Part shown: piece by piece, positions 24,340-34,190 of the stretch
How the letters are laid out: every line of letters starts with the position of its first letter
Numbering within the stretch: the first letter of the stretch is position 1
From: Bacteroidales bacterium
GTDB lineage: Bacteria; Bacteroidota; Bacteroidia; Bacteroidales; JAEINX01
Direction: 5' to 3'
Assembly: GCA_016342645.1 (NCBI GenBank)
Contig: JAEINX010000021.1
Span: 1-44,097, forward strand
Length of the DNA stretch: 44,097 bases
Program-made: the position numbers and the translations under genes
The notes under the pieces: generated by a model
Told to the model about the DNA's origin: nothing
The model's database searches: none
The model's input: the letters and a program-made list of their open reading frames with translations, nothing else

Positions 24340-27300
24340 TCATCTTAACAAAGTCACACTCCCCTTTTTAACTATTTGGTAGCCACTTATACAGGTGCCT
24401 TTCAAAAAATACATATAAACATCAACTTCTTGTTTTTGTCCTTTATATGTTCCGTCCCAACCGTTGCTACTTTTATTTGTTTGAAACATCATCTCACCTA
24501 AGCGGTTAAAGATTTGCAGTTCAAACTCTGCAAATCCATCACCTCGAACATACAAAACATCATTATGGTTATCTCCATTTGGTGAAAAAGCAGAAGGAAC
24601 AGCGATAATACAATGAGGATGTTCGCTAATAAAAATTGTGTCGTACCCAAAACATCCGTCTTTTTCTACTTCAACCCAAATTGTCTGATTTCCGCTTACG
24701 GTGATAATTTGCGAAGTATCACCGTTTGACCAAAAATAATTCGCCCCCGGATTATGAGCATTTAAGCTAATTTGATCATTGGAATTTAAGGTTGTGTCAT
24801 TTCCAATAAATACATAAGGATTAGGAATGCTAACTAAAATTATGCTATCGGCAGCTTTACATCCATTATTAGCGGTAACCATAACTCTGTAAATTCCACT
24901 TTCGGAAACAAAATTGATTGAATCAGTTGATCCATCATTCCATAAATAACTTAAATTGTTTGATTTAATAGGAATAAATATAGTGTCGCTAAAACACATA
25001 GAACGATTCCCACCAAGATCAATATAGGGAGAAGGGTTTCTATAAATTATGATTGAATCAGTGTATGAGCAATTGTCAGCATAATTTATCCTAAGCCATA
25101 AAGTGTCTTCATTTGTAATTGTGAAATTACTACCCGTACTACCGTCTTGCCATAAATATGTTGTGTTTTTGCCGGTGTTAAAACTTTCTGTTCCAATAAC
25201 AGTAACATCATTTGAGCAAATTGTAGTATCATGTGGGAAACCAAATATATATCCGGGGGAGTTAGTAAAATCCCAACCAGTATTATTAGAGATATCTGTG
25301 CTATAATTACCAGAATAGAATTTGGCTCCTCCTGTAGCCTGAATATCTCTCATTTCAATAAAATCACCACTAACTGTATCTATCGGTACCGAAATTATTG
25401 CTTGAAAGCCTTCGTTTTGAGATCGTAATGTTATCGGAAAGCAATTATTTCCACGAATATAAAAATGTTCATTTACAGTTTGAATTTTTGATGCCTCTAA
25501 TTCGTAAGTGTTTCCGGGAGTAAACTTTAATGAATTAAAACTATTATAATCTTTTAAGATGCCGTCATCCTGTAGAATAGCATAATTAATATTATTATTC
25601 CCCGAAATATTTGCTTTTCCCAAAATTAATAATGAATCAATTGAGTTATTGCCACTAATATTTCCGGTGTTTTCAAAAATTAATGTATTTATTTCATGAT
25701 TTCCTCCTATTAAATTCCCTGTTGAACCCCAAATATGTGCATAATTTATTTTATTCGAACCATATATGCTTCCTGAACCATTAAAAATCACAGAGTCTAT
25801 TAGACAATTACCATTGATTTCACCATTTGTGTTAAACTCAATTAAATTATACCTTGTAAATGCATTTGTGTTATTAATTTCTGAATTTTTTAAAAATCTA
25901 ATATTATTGTATTTAAAAGAATTTCCATTCTCATTTCTTAAATATGCATTTTCCGAATTAAATATAATTAAGGAATTTTGTGCAGAAAAATCTAAATTAG
26001 TTCCGTCTAAAATCCATGTTGTCATTCCTGAACCATTGACAATTATTGTAGATGAAGTAATATCTAAATCTCGGTGATTCGAATTATTAGACCAAATTGC
26101 ATTACAAATTACAGGCTTTTCGTTTGTATTTAGGCTTCCATGGATCAAAGAGATATTATAAATGCAAGATAAAGTGTCATCTAAAATCCATTCTCCATTT
26201 ATACCCTGAAAGAAAATATCATGATGAAAACTATTTCCATTGCTTTTAATATGATTATTTGTTTCTATTGATTCAAAGAAAACCGGGCCATTGAATGAAA
26301 AAAACATGTTTTTAGTTAAATATAATGAGCCAAAGATTCTTAAATTATTTGTTTCGTTGCCTGAAAATACAGGATGGAGTTCCAAATCTGTCCAGTCCAT
26401 ATTATGACACATTGCATTTCCAATATTAATTTTAACAGTATCGTTTTGATTAATAAAAGAATTACTGTCAAAATTTACGTTGTCGATAGGAGTGGGAATA
26501 CAATATCCACCTGATCCACCTGAAGTTCCTGCCCAATGTAAGGAATCGGTCCAGTTTCCCGTACCATCAACCCAATATAATTCTTTAGGTTCGCTTGTAA
26601 TAATATTCCAATTTGAATTATTTCCAAGATCAACGGAATTAAATGCAACATATGGAACTCCATTGCCATACACATGTATATCGCGCAGTATTAAATAGTC
26701 AGCCTCAATGGTACCGGTAATTATATCAATTCCGGCAAATTTGGTGTTTTCATTAGAGTGAATTATTATAGGGCCCGTACAAGAACCAACTGTACTAAAA
26801 TTATTAATTATGGTTTGAGTATGGTTTTTTTCAAGGTAGTAAGACCGCATCTTAGAAAATGTCAAATCACCGAAAATGTTATCGCCATAAATTTTTCCAT
26901 CTCCGAAAAGAGTAGTTGTTCTAATTGAATTTTCACCGGAAATTTGGGCTTCATTATAAATTATTGTTGTATCAATTGTGTTTTTACCAATTATTTTACC
27001 ATTTTTAAAAAACAGGGCAGTGTCAATTGTATTACTTCCCGAAACTTCTCCATCGCCATGAAATACGGCAATTTCAATTATATGATTGCTACTATTCAGC
27101 TTACCTCCTTTTTCATAAAATAAAGCAGCTTTTATTGTATCATTACCAAATATTGTCCCATATTTTCCATAAAAACTAGCTGTATCTATTGTACATTCTC
27201 CAACTATTGAGCCGGAATAATTAAAAAAACTGACTAAATTATATTTACTAAATGTCACATTATGTAATTTAGAGCCAATTCCATAAAATTCTATAATATT

Positions 27301-29433
27301 ATAAATAAACTTATTTCCATTATAATTGTATATTTCTCCATAAGAGTTATTTGAAATAATTAATGATGAATCGGCAGAAAGGCTAAGATTTTTCCCGCTT
27401 ATTCCCCATACAATTTTACCACTCCCAAATAGTGAAATAGTTGAAGTACTTAGGTTTAAAGTTCTATCTGTGGTATCAATGGAACTGAAATTATCACATG
27501 AAATATCATTAGCCTGAGTATAGATTTCACCTTGTTGAAATAAAATTGCATTCTGGCTCGTAAAATTATCAGTCAGATACCAACTTCCACCTCTTCCATT
27601 AAACCAAACATTATTTCTGAATTCATGATTTGCAGAAGTTATTGTTTGGCCCAATTCTGTTGCTTCAAAAAATGTTTCTCCTTCATAAACAACGTTCATT
27701 TGCTCAATAAATGTAAGAGAACCATAGATTCTTAAGTTATTATTGTAACTTCCCGATAACACCGTTGACCAGCCTACACCTTCCCAGCTCATATCTTTAC
27801 AAACGGCATTACTAACATTTATATTTACTTCTGAATTTGAATCAACAAAAGAATTCTGATCAAAATGAGTATTATCTAATTCGTTTGGAGGGCAATGACC
27901 TCCGGGACCACCGGATATAATATCCCAGTGATCGGGATCATTCCAATCACCTGAGCCCTTAACCCAATAAAGATCTATTCCGTTTGTGGTTTCAATAGTC
28001 CAGTTTGTATTATTGCCGAGGTCAACTGAGTTATTTGCAATAAATGGGCTGCTGCCAACTGCATTTAAATCTCTTAATGATAAATAATCTCCAATCACCA
28101 AACCATTTACTTTAACAATATTTGCTTGTAATCCATTTGTGTCGCTCAACATTCTTATTGGCCGGTAACAATTAGCCGAAATATTGAATTCATCATTTAA
28201 AGTTTGCGTTGAATTATTGGCAAAAGTGTAAGTATTTCCTGGTGTAAATGTTAATATATCAAAAGTGTTATCCCCCCTAAGTGTGTCATTACCTTCTAAA
28301 TTTGCCTGATGAATAATATTATTTCCATCAATAATTCCGCTTAATTTAATTATTAATTCTTCTATTTTGTTATTTCCTAAAACATAAGCTCTTTGAAAAA
28401 AATGCAAAGTATCAATTTCATTATTACCTTCAACGATTCCCTTATTTTGAAATATTGCCTTATTAATCACATGATTTCCTCCGGAAATACTTCCATTTTT
28501 CTCAAATAAAACATAATTAATCGAATCGTTTTCGGATATAAACCCCTGATCATAAAAAATTACTGAATCTATTTTGCAATCACCGAAAATATTACCCTTA
28601 GCAAGAAATTCAATATTGTTGTAAATTACATAAACATTATTATTAGATAATAAGCCATTAGGCCCGGTAAAACTAATGTCGTTATAAGTCAAATTATTGC
28701 CATAAAAATTAATTAAAGTATCTGTTAAAATAAAATCGGATGAGGAAGCATTAAAATCAAGATTTCTTCCATCAATATTCCAGTAATCCAATTCAATTAA
28801 AGAGTTGCTTATATCTAATTTTCTAATGTGATTATTATCTGAGTAAAATCTTTCACAACTTAATCTATGGCCATTAGTTGATAATTTTCCATGAATAAAG
28901 TAAATATTTTTCAATGTTGAGAAATCATCATTAAATTGCCAACCTCCTCCATTTCCTTGAAAATAAACATTATTAATAAAACTTTTTCCTGATAAAGAAA
29001 TGGTTTTCCCTGTATTTGTTGCTTCAAAAGCAACAACTCCATCATAGTTTTGAATCAAATTAGTTACGAATTTTAACGAACCATAAATACGTAAACTTGT
29101 AGTATCATGCCCTGTAAGCCTGGGATTAAAAGCAGCTCCGGTCCAATCCATATCATTACAAATTGCATTTTTTGAGTTAATAGTAACAGTACAATTTCCT
29201 GATAAAAAAGAATTAGCATCGAAATATACATTATCATTTACAGTCGGTACCTGAGCATGAAGAATCCCCCCACCTGATGTTGTTGCCCAATGATTAATAT
29301 CTGACCACTCTCCAGTTCCTCCAACCCAATAATAATCACTTGCATACATTATTCCACATGAAGAAATAAATAGGAATAGTATGAAATACTTCAGGTTAAA
29401 AATTCCGGATTCTATTTTTATGTTTTTCGTCAT
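24340..29433 (-). CDS. Giant T9SS type B cargo protein with three ~460-residue repeats
   Basis: The 1697 residues start with a secretion signal and contain three long homologous blocks (about 35-487, 488-951, 952-1395), each opening with YWV-G-G-W-D--HW and closing with a (V/T)D--NN--W segment. Within each block lies a ladder of five or six 17-18-residue units of the pattern I(D/N)xxxFxxxGxIxGxNx, probably a beta-solenoid. Three Ig/PKD-like domains follow (about 1400-1610, such as YLWQDGSTG and YLWNDGSTD), then the gliding-motility-type C-terminal domain (PSAFSPNGDNHNDVLYVRG to the end), which directs type IX secretion and surface attachment. It is the last gene of an operon with PorP/SprF and a C25 peptidase. 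An adhesin or surface-layer role is likely; the ligand is unknown. Confidence 0.9.
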   Translation of the reverse strand: MTKNIKIESGIFNLKYFILFLFISSCGIMYASDYYWVGGTGEWSDINHWATTSGGGILHAQVPTVNDNVYFDANSFLSGNCTVTINSKNAICNDMDWTGAAFNPRLTGHDTTSLRIYGSLKFVTNLIQNYDGVVAFEATNTGKTISLSGKSFINNVYFQGNGGGWQFNDDFSTLKNIYFIHGKLSTNGHRLSCERFYSDNNHIRKLDISNSLIELDYWNIDGRNLDFNASSSDFILTDTLINFYGNNLTYNDISFTGPNGLLSNNNVYVIYNNIEFLAKGNIFGDCKIDSVIFYDQGFISENDSINYVLFEKNGSISGGNHVINKAIFQNKGIVEGNNEIDTLHFFQRAYVLGNNKIEELIIKLSGIIDGNNIIHQANLEGNDTLRGDNTFDILTFTPGNTYTFANNSTQTLNDEFNISANCYRPIRMLSDTNGLQANIVKVNGLVIGDYLSLRDLNAVGSSPFIANNSVDLGNNTNWTIETTNGIDLYWVKGSGDWNDPDHWDIISGGPGGHCPPNELDNTHFDQNSFVDSNSEVNINVSNAVCKDMSWEGVGWSTVLSGSYNNNLRIYGSLTFIEQMNVVYEGETFFEATELGQTITSANHEFRNNVWFNGRGGSWYLTDNFTSQNAILFQQGEIYTQANDISCDNFSSIDTTDRTLNLSTSTISLFGSGKIVWGISGKNLSLSADSSLIISNNSYGEIYNYNGNKFIYNIIEFYGIGSKLHNVTFSKYNLVSFFNYSGSIVGECTIDTASFYGKYGTIFGNDTIKAALFYEKGGKLNSSNHIIEIAVFHGDGEVSGSNTIDTALFFKNGKIIGKNTIDTTIIYNEAQISGENSIRTTTLFGDGKIYGDNIFGDLTFSKMRSYYLEKNHTQTIINNFSTVGSCTGPIIIHSNENTKFAGIDIITGTIEADYLILRDIHVYGNGVPYVAFNSVDLGNNSNWNIITSEPKELYWVDGTGNWTDSLHWAGTSGGSGGYCIPTPIDNVNFDSNSFINQNDTVKINIGNAMCHNMDWTDLELHPVFSGNETNNLRIFGSLYLTKNMFFSFNGPVFFESIETNNHIKSNGNSFHHDIFFQGINGEWILDDTLSCIYNISLIHGSLNTNEKPVICNAIWSNNSNHRDLDITSSTIIVNGSGMTTWILDGTNLDFSAQNSLIIFNSENAYLRNENGNSFKYNNIRFLKNSEINNTNAFTRYNLIEFNTNGEINGNCLIDSVIFNGSGSIYGSNKINYAHIWGSTGNLIGGNHEINTLIFENTGNISGNNSIDSLLILGKANISGNNNINYAILQDDGILKDYNSFNSLKFTPGNTYELEASKIQTVNEHFYIRGNNCFPITLRSQNEGFQAIISVPIDTVSGDFIEMRDIQATGGAKFYSGNYSTDISNNTGWDFTNSPGYIFGFPHDTTICSNDVTVIGTESFNTGKNTTYLWQDGSTGSNFTITNEDTLWLRINYADNCSYTDSIIIYRNPSPYIDLGGNRSMCFSDTIFIPIKSNNLSYLWNDGSTDSINFVSESGIYRVMVTANNGCKAADSIILVSIPNPYVFIGNDTTLNSNDQISLNAHNPGANYFWSNGDTSQIITVSGNQTIWVEVEKDGCFGYDTIFISEHPHCIIAVPSAFSPNGDNHNDVLYVRGDGFAEFELQIFNRLGEMMFQTNKSSNGWDGTYKGQKQEVDVYMYFLKGTCISGYQIVKKGSVTLLR

Positions 29434-29503
29434 TAATCTAATTTAACATTTATTTAATAAGGAGGATTGAAGATGAACATATTTACAAAAAATCGGATTA
29501 AAA

Positions 29504-30496
29504 TTAGAAACTTCTGCATGGCAAATATTTTTTATTTATAGAAAATGATTTTATTAATGAAATTTCATATCCACCGCTATAATTTGAAGCTCTATGAAGG
29601 CTTGATATATTTACATTATAACTTATTGAAAGATAATAATTATCGTAAATTAATCCCACAACAGGTATAATGTCTCTCTCAAGCCTGTACCAAAGTCCGC
29701 AATTAATTTTCAAATCACTTTCACCAAAACTGATATTTGAACCAAAAAGGGCTTCATAATTTTCACCTTGGGTTGAATACATAAACCCCGGTGATATTGA
29801 TACAAAATTATTTATCTCAACTTTTACCTCTCCATGAAATATATATTTTTGATCTAATCTGTTAACTGAGTCATAAAAAGATACTTTAGGTTGATTTATG
29901 TGACTAATACTTGAGCCAATTTTTACAATTATTTTTGGAGAAAATGAATATGAAATCAATGCCCCAAAATTAAAGTTAATAGCAAAAACCGAATTATTTG
30001 TAATTGGTTCATTATTTGCAAGAGTGGGGTCAAAGATTGTTCCATTCCACTGATCATCAAACGTTAAATCTAAGAGATTTACACTCCTATTAAAGAAACC
30101 TACAGAAAAACCAATTGTTGCTAAAAAAGTATTATATCTGTTGAATCCCTTGGTTAACGAAGAAAAAAGCATTCCAGTTGAATTTTGCAAATTACCTTCA
30201 CCTGCATTATCATTGTAAAACAAACCTCCTATTCCAATTTCACTGTTTCTTAAAAAATTTGGTATTAGTTTGGCATCAAGAAACACCGAAAAGGTTTTAT
30301 AAGGAATCGTAATGCTCTCACCCTGATTTCGATAATTTATTCCGGCCCTAAATTCTTCATTAATATTTCCGGTTAATGCAGGATTAATAATTAATGGTGA
30401 ATTATAGAATTGTGAGAAATGAATATCCTGAGAAAATGAATGAATTGAAAAGATGATAATAATTTTAAAAACAAATATTGTTCGGAAAATATTCAA
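29504..30496 (-). CDS. PorP/SprF-family type IX secretion outer-membrane protein
   Basis: This 330-residue barrel protein has a signal peptide (cleavage near FSQ) and the characteristic mature start DIHFSQFYNSPLIINPALTG. Family members assist export of type B cargo, and the gene directly precedes such a cargo, 70 nt away, which fits the common pairing. The only start that keeps the signal peptide is a TTG at 30494-30496; no in-frame ATG lies between the previous stop and the signal peptide. It begins 15 nt after the C25 peptidase stop, so translation is probably coupled within the operon. Confidence 0.93.
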   Translation of the reverse strand: MNIFRTIFVFKIIIIFSIHSFSQDIHFSQFYNSPLIINPALTGNINEEFRAGINYRNQGESITIPYKTFSVFLDAKLIPNFLRNSEIGIGGLFYNDNAGEGNLQNSTGMLFSSLTKGFNRYNTFLATIGFSVGFFNRSVNLLDLTFDDQWNGTIFDPTLANNEPITNNSVFAINFNFGALISYSFSPKIIVKIGSSISHINQPKVSFYDSVNRLDQKYIFHGEVKVEINNFVSISPGFMYSTQGENYEALFGSNISFGESDLKINCGLWYRLERDIIPVVGLIYDNYYLSISYNVNISSLHRASNYSGGYEISLIKSFSINKKYLPCRSF

Positions 30497-30511
30497 AGCA
30501 TTAATTCATTT

Positions 30512-33500
30512 TTACAAAACAACTATTTTCTTAACTATTTGCTGATTTTTAGTATTGAAAACACAGAAATATACACCACTTTTTAGCATTTCAGTTTCAT
30601 AAGTTAGTGTATATCTTCCAAAATCTTTATTTTCATTTTCAATTAATGTGGCAATTCTAACGCATGAAGAATTATATATACTTAATGTTACCGGAGTGTG
30701 TTTCGGTAATTTATAAGTTATAGAAATCTGGTTTGAACAAGGGTTCGGATAACAAATTATGTCTTCTTTTTCAGGTTGGGTTAAAGTTTCAATAAATAAC
30801 AGTTTTGATACCGGAGGAAACAAAATATTATCAATCCATGCACAATCTTCACCCGAATTCTTAGAATAATCTTTGTCATATATCCATTTGAAGGCATGTT
30901 CACCTATATTGACAGGATAGGAAACTCTTTTCCAATCTTTCTCACCTGAAAAACTGTCAACTAAGTTTTCGTCAATATAGAATTCAAGAAAATCATGATC
31001 AAGTTCGGAAGATGTTTTGCAGAAAAAGGAAATCGAATCATTAATAAGAACATTGAATCCAATTATTAAGGCCGATGTTTGCATTTTTTCAATAACTCCC
31101 GATCTTGCACAAAATTCTCCGGATTGTGTATTTTCGTTAGTTATAATCCATTGGCTTGTGCTTCCTTCAGGGTTTTTTACCCATTCAATAGTCGAAAAAT
31201 CGCCTGATTCAAAATCCTCAAAAATCAATCCGGCTTTAAGAATAAAACTTTTAGTGAATGTGTAATCACCCGAAATCACATCATAATTTAATTCAACAAT
31301 GCTTCCCTTAGGTGTTTTAGCATTAAGTGAAACATTAAAACCCCCTTCTGTAAAAACATCCGGCTCAAGCAAATGGAAATTAAATTGTGGTTGGGTTATT
31401 GAAAGATTCTCTGCTTCCGAAGAAATAATCCCGATCGTACTATCAGCATCACAGTGCCCTACATTTGCAGTAACGATAAAAATATTTGCTGATTCTCCGG
31501 GGTCTAAAATCCCATTTCCGTTTCCGGTAAACTGATCATCAATTATTAAATTTCCGGCTGTCAATCGAGGAGCATTTAAAAATAAGGCAAAAACCGAATT
31601 CCATGAATTATTTAAAGAATCGTTGATTTCCAAATTTAAAATCACACGATGGCGGTCAGGAATCAAATTTTCTACGATAAAAGAAAATGAATTTAAAATC
31701 AATGTTGAGTCTTGAGATTGAATATTGCCAAAATCTTTGAAACTATCAATTATCGTAATATTTTCATCAAGGCTAAGCAGATTTACAGCTACCTTTTTAG
31801 CAATTGTATTGCCATAATTTTTAATTTCAATATTTAAGGAAATTGTTTCGCCGAATTCAATTATACCATTATTATTACCGGCTTCGTCATTGATTGAATA
31901 ATTGTTTAAAATAACATAAGGTGGTTCCGGTGAATTAATTATTATGCTGTCAACAAATGGTTTGAAGTTTTGTTTTGTAATCACAATATCAACATATCCA
32001 CATGTATTTATCGGTATTAATGACACTTCTGCTTCACCAAAAGAATTAGCTTGAGTTGCTCCATGGAGCACTCCATCTTTTGAAATTCCAACATAAGCAT
32101 AAGGTTCCGTAATTACGGTAAATTGCTGTGTTCCGAGAGGCATTACAGAATCAAAAATAGCAACTAAGGGTTCAGGATTAGAAAAATAAATACTAAGAGA
32201 TGGGTCTCCGAGTAAATTATAAACTTCCCAATAATACTCATCATAAATTCCTGATTGACTCACGGCAAGATTACCGCCAAAAATCATTTGTCCCTGGCTT
32301 ACATACCAATCTGAGTAAACTTCACCATTATCATGAAAAACTCTGTCGTACATTCCAAGTCCCGTGATTTCATAAGTTGGGTTTTCGGAAATTTCTCCGA
32401 GGCCAACACTCCAATAAAAATCAGGATCCCAGTGAGTAACATTCGAAGCACCAATAAACCCAATTGCTCCTTTGTTTTCAGCTCTAAGCAAAGCTTCACC
32501 AAAACATTCGTAATTTTGAAACTCACCCGTAGAACAAGCATTACTTACAATTAAAGGATATTTTCCATCATTTTGAAGATCTGAAATATCGGAAGTTTTA
32601 AAGGACGGGCCTTCCCAACCACCCGAACTTCCATGTGCAGTATAGTTCACAAAAGCCACTCCATCACTAATATTTTGCTTGATTTCAGCCGAATATGATC
32701 CGGATTCAGGATAGAGATATGTGAAGGCATCAATATTGTGTTCAGGATTATAATAATTTAATGTCTCATAATTTATTTGACCGTTTCCATAAACTTGACC
32801 ATGGTCGGAATCCATTCCGGCAATTAATACAGCTTTATTTAAAAATGAAGTTTCAGGCATTAAAAACTTTTCATATTCCAATGTTTTATCAATTTGTGAT
32901 TGAAGCTCTTCGGTATTATTTGCCGAAAACCTTCCATAAAACAATTCCGGTAAATAATCTCCCGTATATTCACAATAATATAAGTCGGTAATATGGGATA
33001 AATTTCCGGTTGTTCCCTGAAACGAAGGTATTAAACCAACATCACCGACAATTAATAGAAAAGTTGGAGGCGGATCATCCGGTGTACCCAAGTTATAAAG
33101 CGATTGTAAATATAATTTTATTGATTCGGTAGAGTTTCCGACTTCCTGTTGATTGGTATAAGCTTCAATTACCTTAAAACCCTTTTTGGTCTTCCATGCA
33201 ATAAACGGCTGTAATTGCTCTTTGAATATTGAATCGGAAAGAACCACAAATTTTATCGGAAAGTTAGGGATATTATCGGAATTTTTAAGTTTCTTTGAAT
33301 TTAAAAATAATGTGTTAATGTTTTTAAAATAAGGAGTTTGATTAAGATAGTTTAATCGCTTTGTTTTTTCAATATTTGCATTTTTAAACTCAATTTCAAA
33401 TTCAATTTTTTCATAAACTTTAATAGAATTCAAAACCGGATTATATTGAATTGGTGAAATATTGAGGCGAGCAAGCCTTTTCCCTCTTAAAATTCCAAGT

Positions 33501-34003
33501 ATTTCAACACTTACAATTTCTGAAGGTGAAAAAGAATTCTGAAGATACACATCTGTGTTGAGTATCAATTTTGATTGAAAAGAGGAATCTTTCGGTACAG
33601 GATGTTGAACCGGAATGATTTGATTAAAAAATCCTAAATCGCTAAATTGATATTCTTTAACTTCATAGCTTAGAATATTGATTTCTATTTCGGCATTGAA
33701 AGGCAATTCAATTAATTCTTTTTTTTCAGGTAGTTTTGGGTTCCCAATAATTGTTGAAAAAGCATATCCCGGAATATTTATTATTGAAAATTTATTGTTT
33801 TCAATTTCTTCTAAATTAAATGTTGATAAAAAATTTGAAACAGTTAATTTCGTATCAGTATTTTCTTTAATTGTTAGTTTGTTTTTATTGTCTTGATTTA
33901 CTTGGATTTGCTCACTAAAAGCATGTTTTTTTTGAAACAAAAATATTTGAAAAATAATCAAAACGAAAATTATAAGCTTGTATGATTTATTTTGATTGTT
34001 CAT
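30512..34003 (-). CDS. C25 (gingipain-like) cysteine peptidase with type A T9SS C-terminal domain
   Basis: The 1163-residue protein has an N-terminal signal, a propeptide-like region (about 50-230) and a C25 peptidase domain (about 250-600). The catalytic dyad is visible as His457 in YTAHGSSGGWE and Cys490 in SNACSTGEFQ, matching gingipains. CARDB/Ig-like beta domains follow (for example NYGNTIAKKVAVNLLS), then a segment containing FEDFESGDFSTIEW, and finally a type A sorting domain (YPNPCSNQISITYKL ... SGVYFCVFN). It would be secreted and attached to the surface. It could process neighbouring cargo or digest proteins; PorU is a relative but that identity is not supported by context. Confidence 0.9.
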   Translation of the reverse strand: MNNQNKSYKLIIFVLIIFQIFLFQKKHAFSEQIQVNQDNKNKLTIKENTDTKLTVSNFLSTFNLEEIENNKFSIINIPGYAFSTIIGNPKLPEKKELIELPFNAEIEINILSYEVKEYQFSDLGFFNQIIPVQHPVPKDSSFQSKLILNTDVYLQNSFSPSEIVSVEILGILRGKRLARLNISPIQYNPVLNSIKVYEKIEFEIEFKNANIEKTKRLNYLNQTPYFKNINTLFLNSKKLKNSDNIPNFPIKFVVLSDSIFKEQLQPFIAWKTKKGFKVIEAYTNQQEVGNSTESIKLYLQSLYNLGTPDDPPPTFLLIVGDVGLIPSFQGTTGNLSHITDLYYCEYTGDYLPELFYGRFSANNTEELQSQIDKTLEYEKFLMPETSFLNKAVLIAGMDSDHGQVYGNGQINYETLNYYNPEHNIDAFTYLYPESGSYSAEIKQNISDGVAFVNYTAHGSSGGWEGPSFKTSDISDLQNDGKYPLIVSNACSTGEFQNYECFGEALLRAENKGAIGFIGASNVTHWDPDFYWSVGLGEISENPTYEITGLGMYDRVFHDNGEVYSDWYVSQGQMIFGGNLAVSQSGIYDEYYWEVYNLLGDPSLSIYFSNPEPLVAIFDSVMPLGTQQFTVITEPYAYVGISKDGVLHGATQANSFGEAEVSLIPINTCGYVDIVITKQNFKPFVDSIIINSPEPPYVILNNYSINDEAGNNNGIIEFGETISLNIEIKNYGNTIAKKVAVNLLSLDENITIIDSFKDFGNIQSQDSTLILNSFSFIVENLIPDRHRVILNLEINDSLNNSWNSVFALFLNAPRLTAGNLIIDDQFTGNGNGILDPGESANIFIVTANVGHCDADSTIGIISSEAENLSITQPQFNFHLLEPDVFTEGGFNVSLNAKTPKGSIVELNYDVISGDYTFTKSFILKAGLIFEDFESGDFSTIEWVKNPEGSTSQWIITNENTQSGEFCARSGVIEKMQTSALIIGFNVLINDSISFFCKTSSELDHDFLEFYIDENLVDSFSGEKDWKRVSYPVNIGEHAFKWIYDKDYSKNSGEDCAWIDNILFPPVSKLLFIETLTQPEKEDIICYPNPCSNQISITYKLPKHTPVTLSIYNSSCVRIATLIENENKDFGRYTLTYETEMLKSGVYFCVFNTKNQQIVKKIVVL

Positions 34004-34024
34004 CAGATATGATTATATAACTTA

Positions 34025-34057
34025 CAAAGGTACAAAATCATTTTAACAAAGCACAAA
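34025..34057 (-). promoter_or_regulatory. Promoter of the C25 peptidase-PorP-cargo operon
   Basis: On the minus strand TTTG (34054-34057), 21 nt and TACCTTTG (34025-34032) fit the Bacteroidota consensus. The start codon is 21 nt downstream of the -7 box. It is the only full promoter match found for the three-gene unit. Confidence 0.7.
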
Positions 34058-34190
34058 AATTTATTTTAGGGAGTCGTGAGAGAAATTTTTCACCTTTTTA
34101 TGTTAAAAATACTTAATTTTAAAATTTTTAAAATAATTAATTCTTAAAATTCTTATTTTCGCTGAGAATTTTTTATTAAAAATAGCTAAA

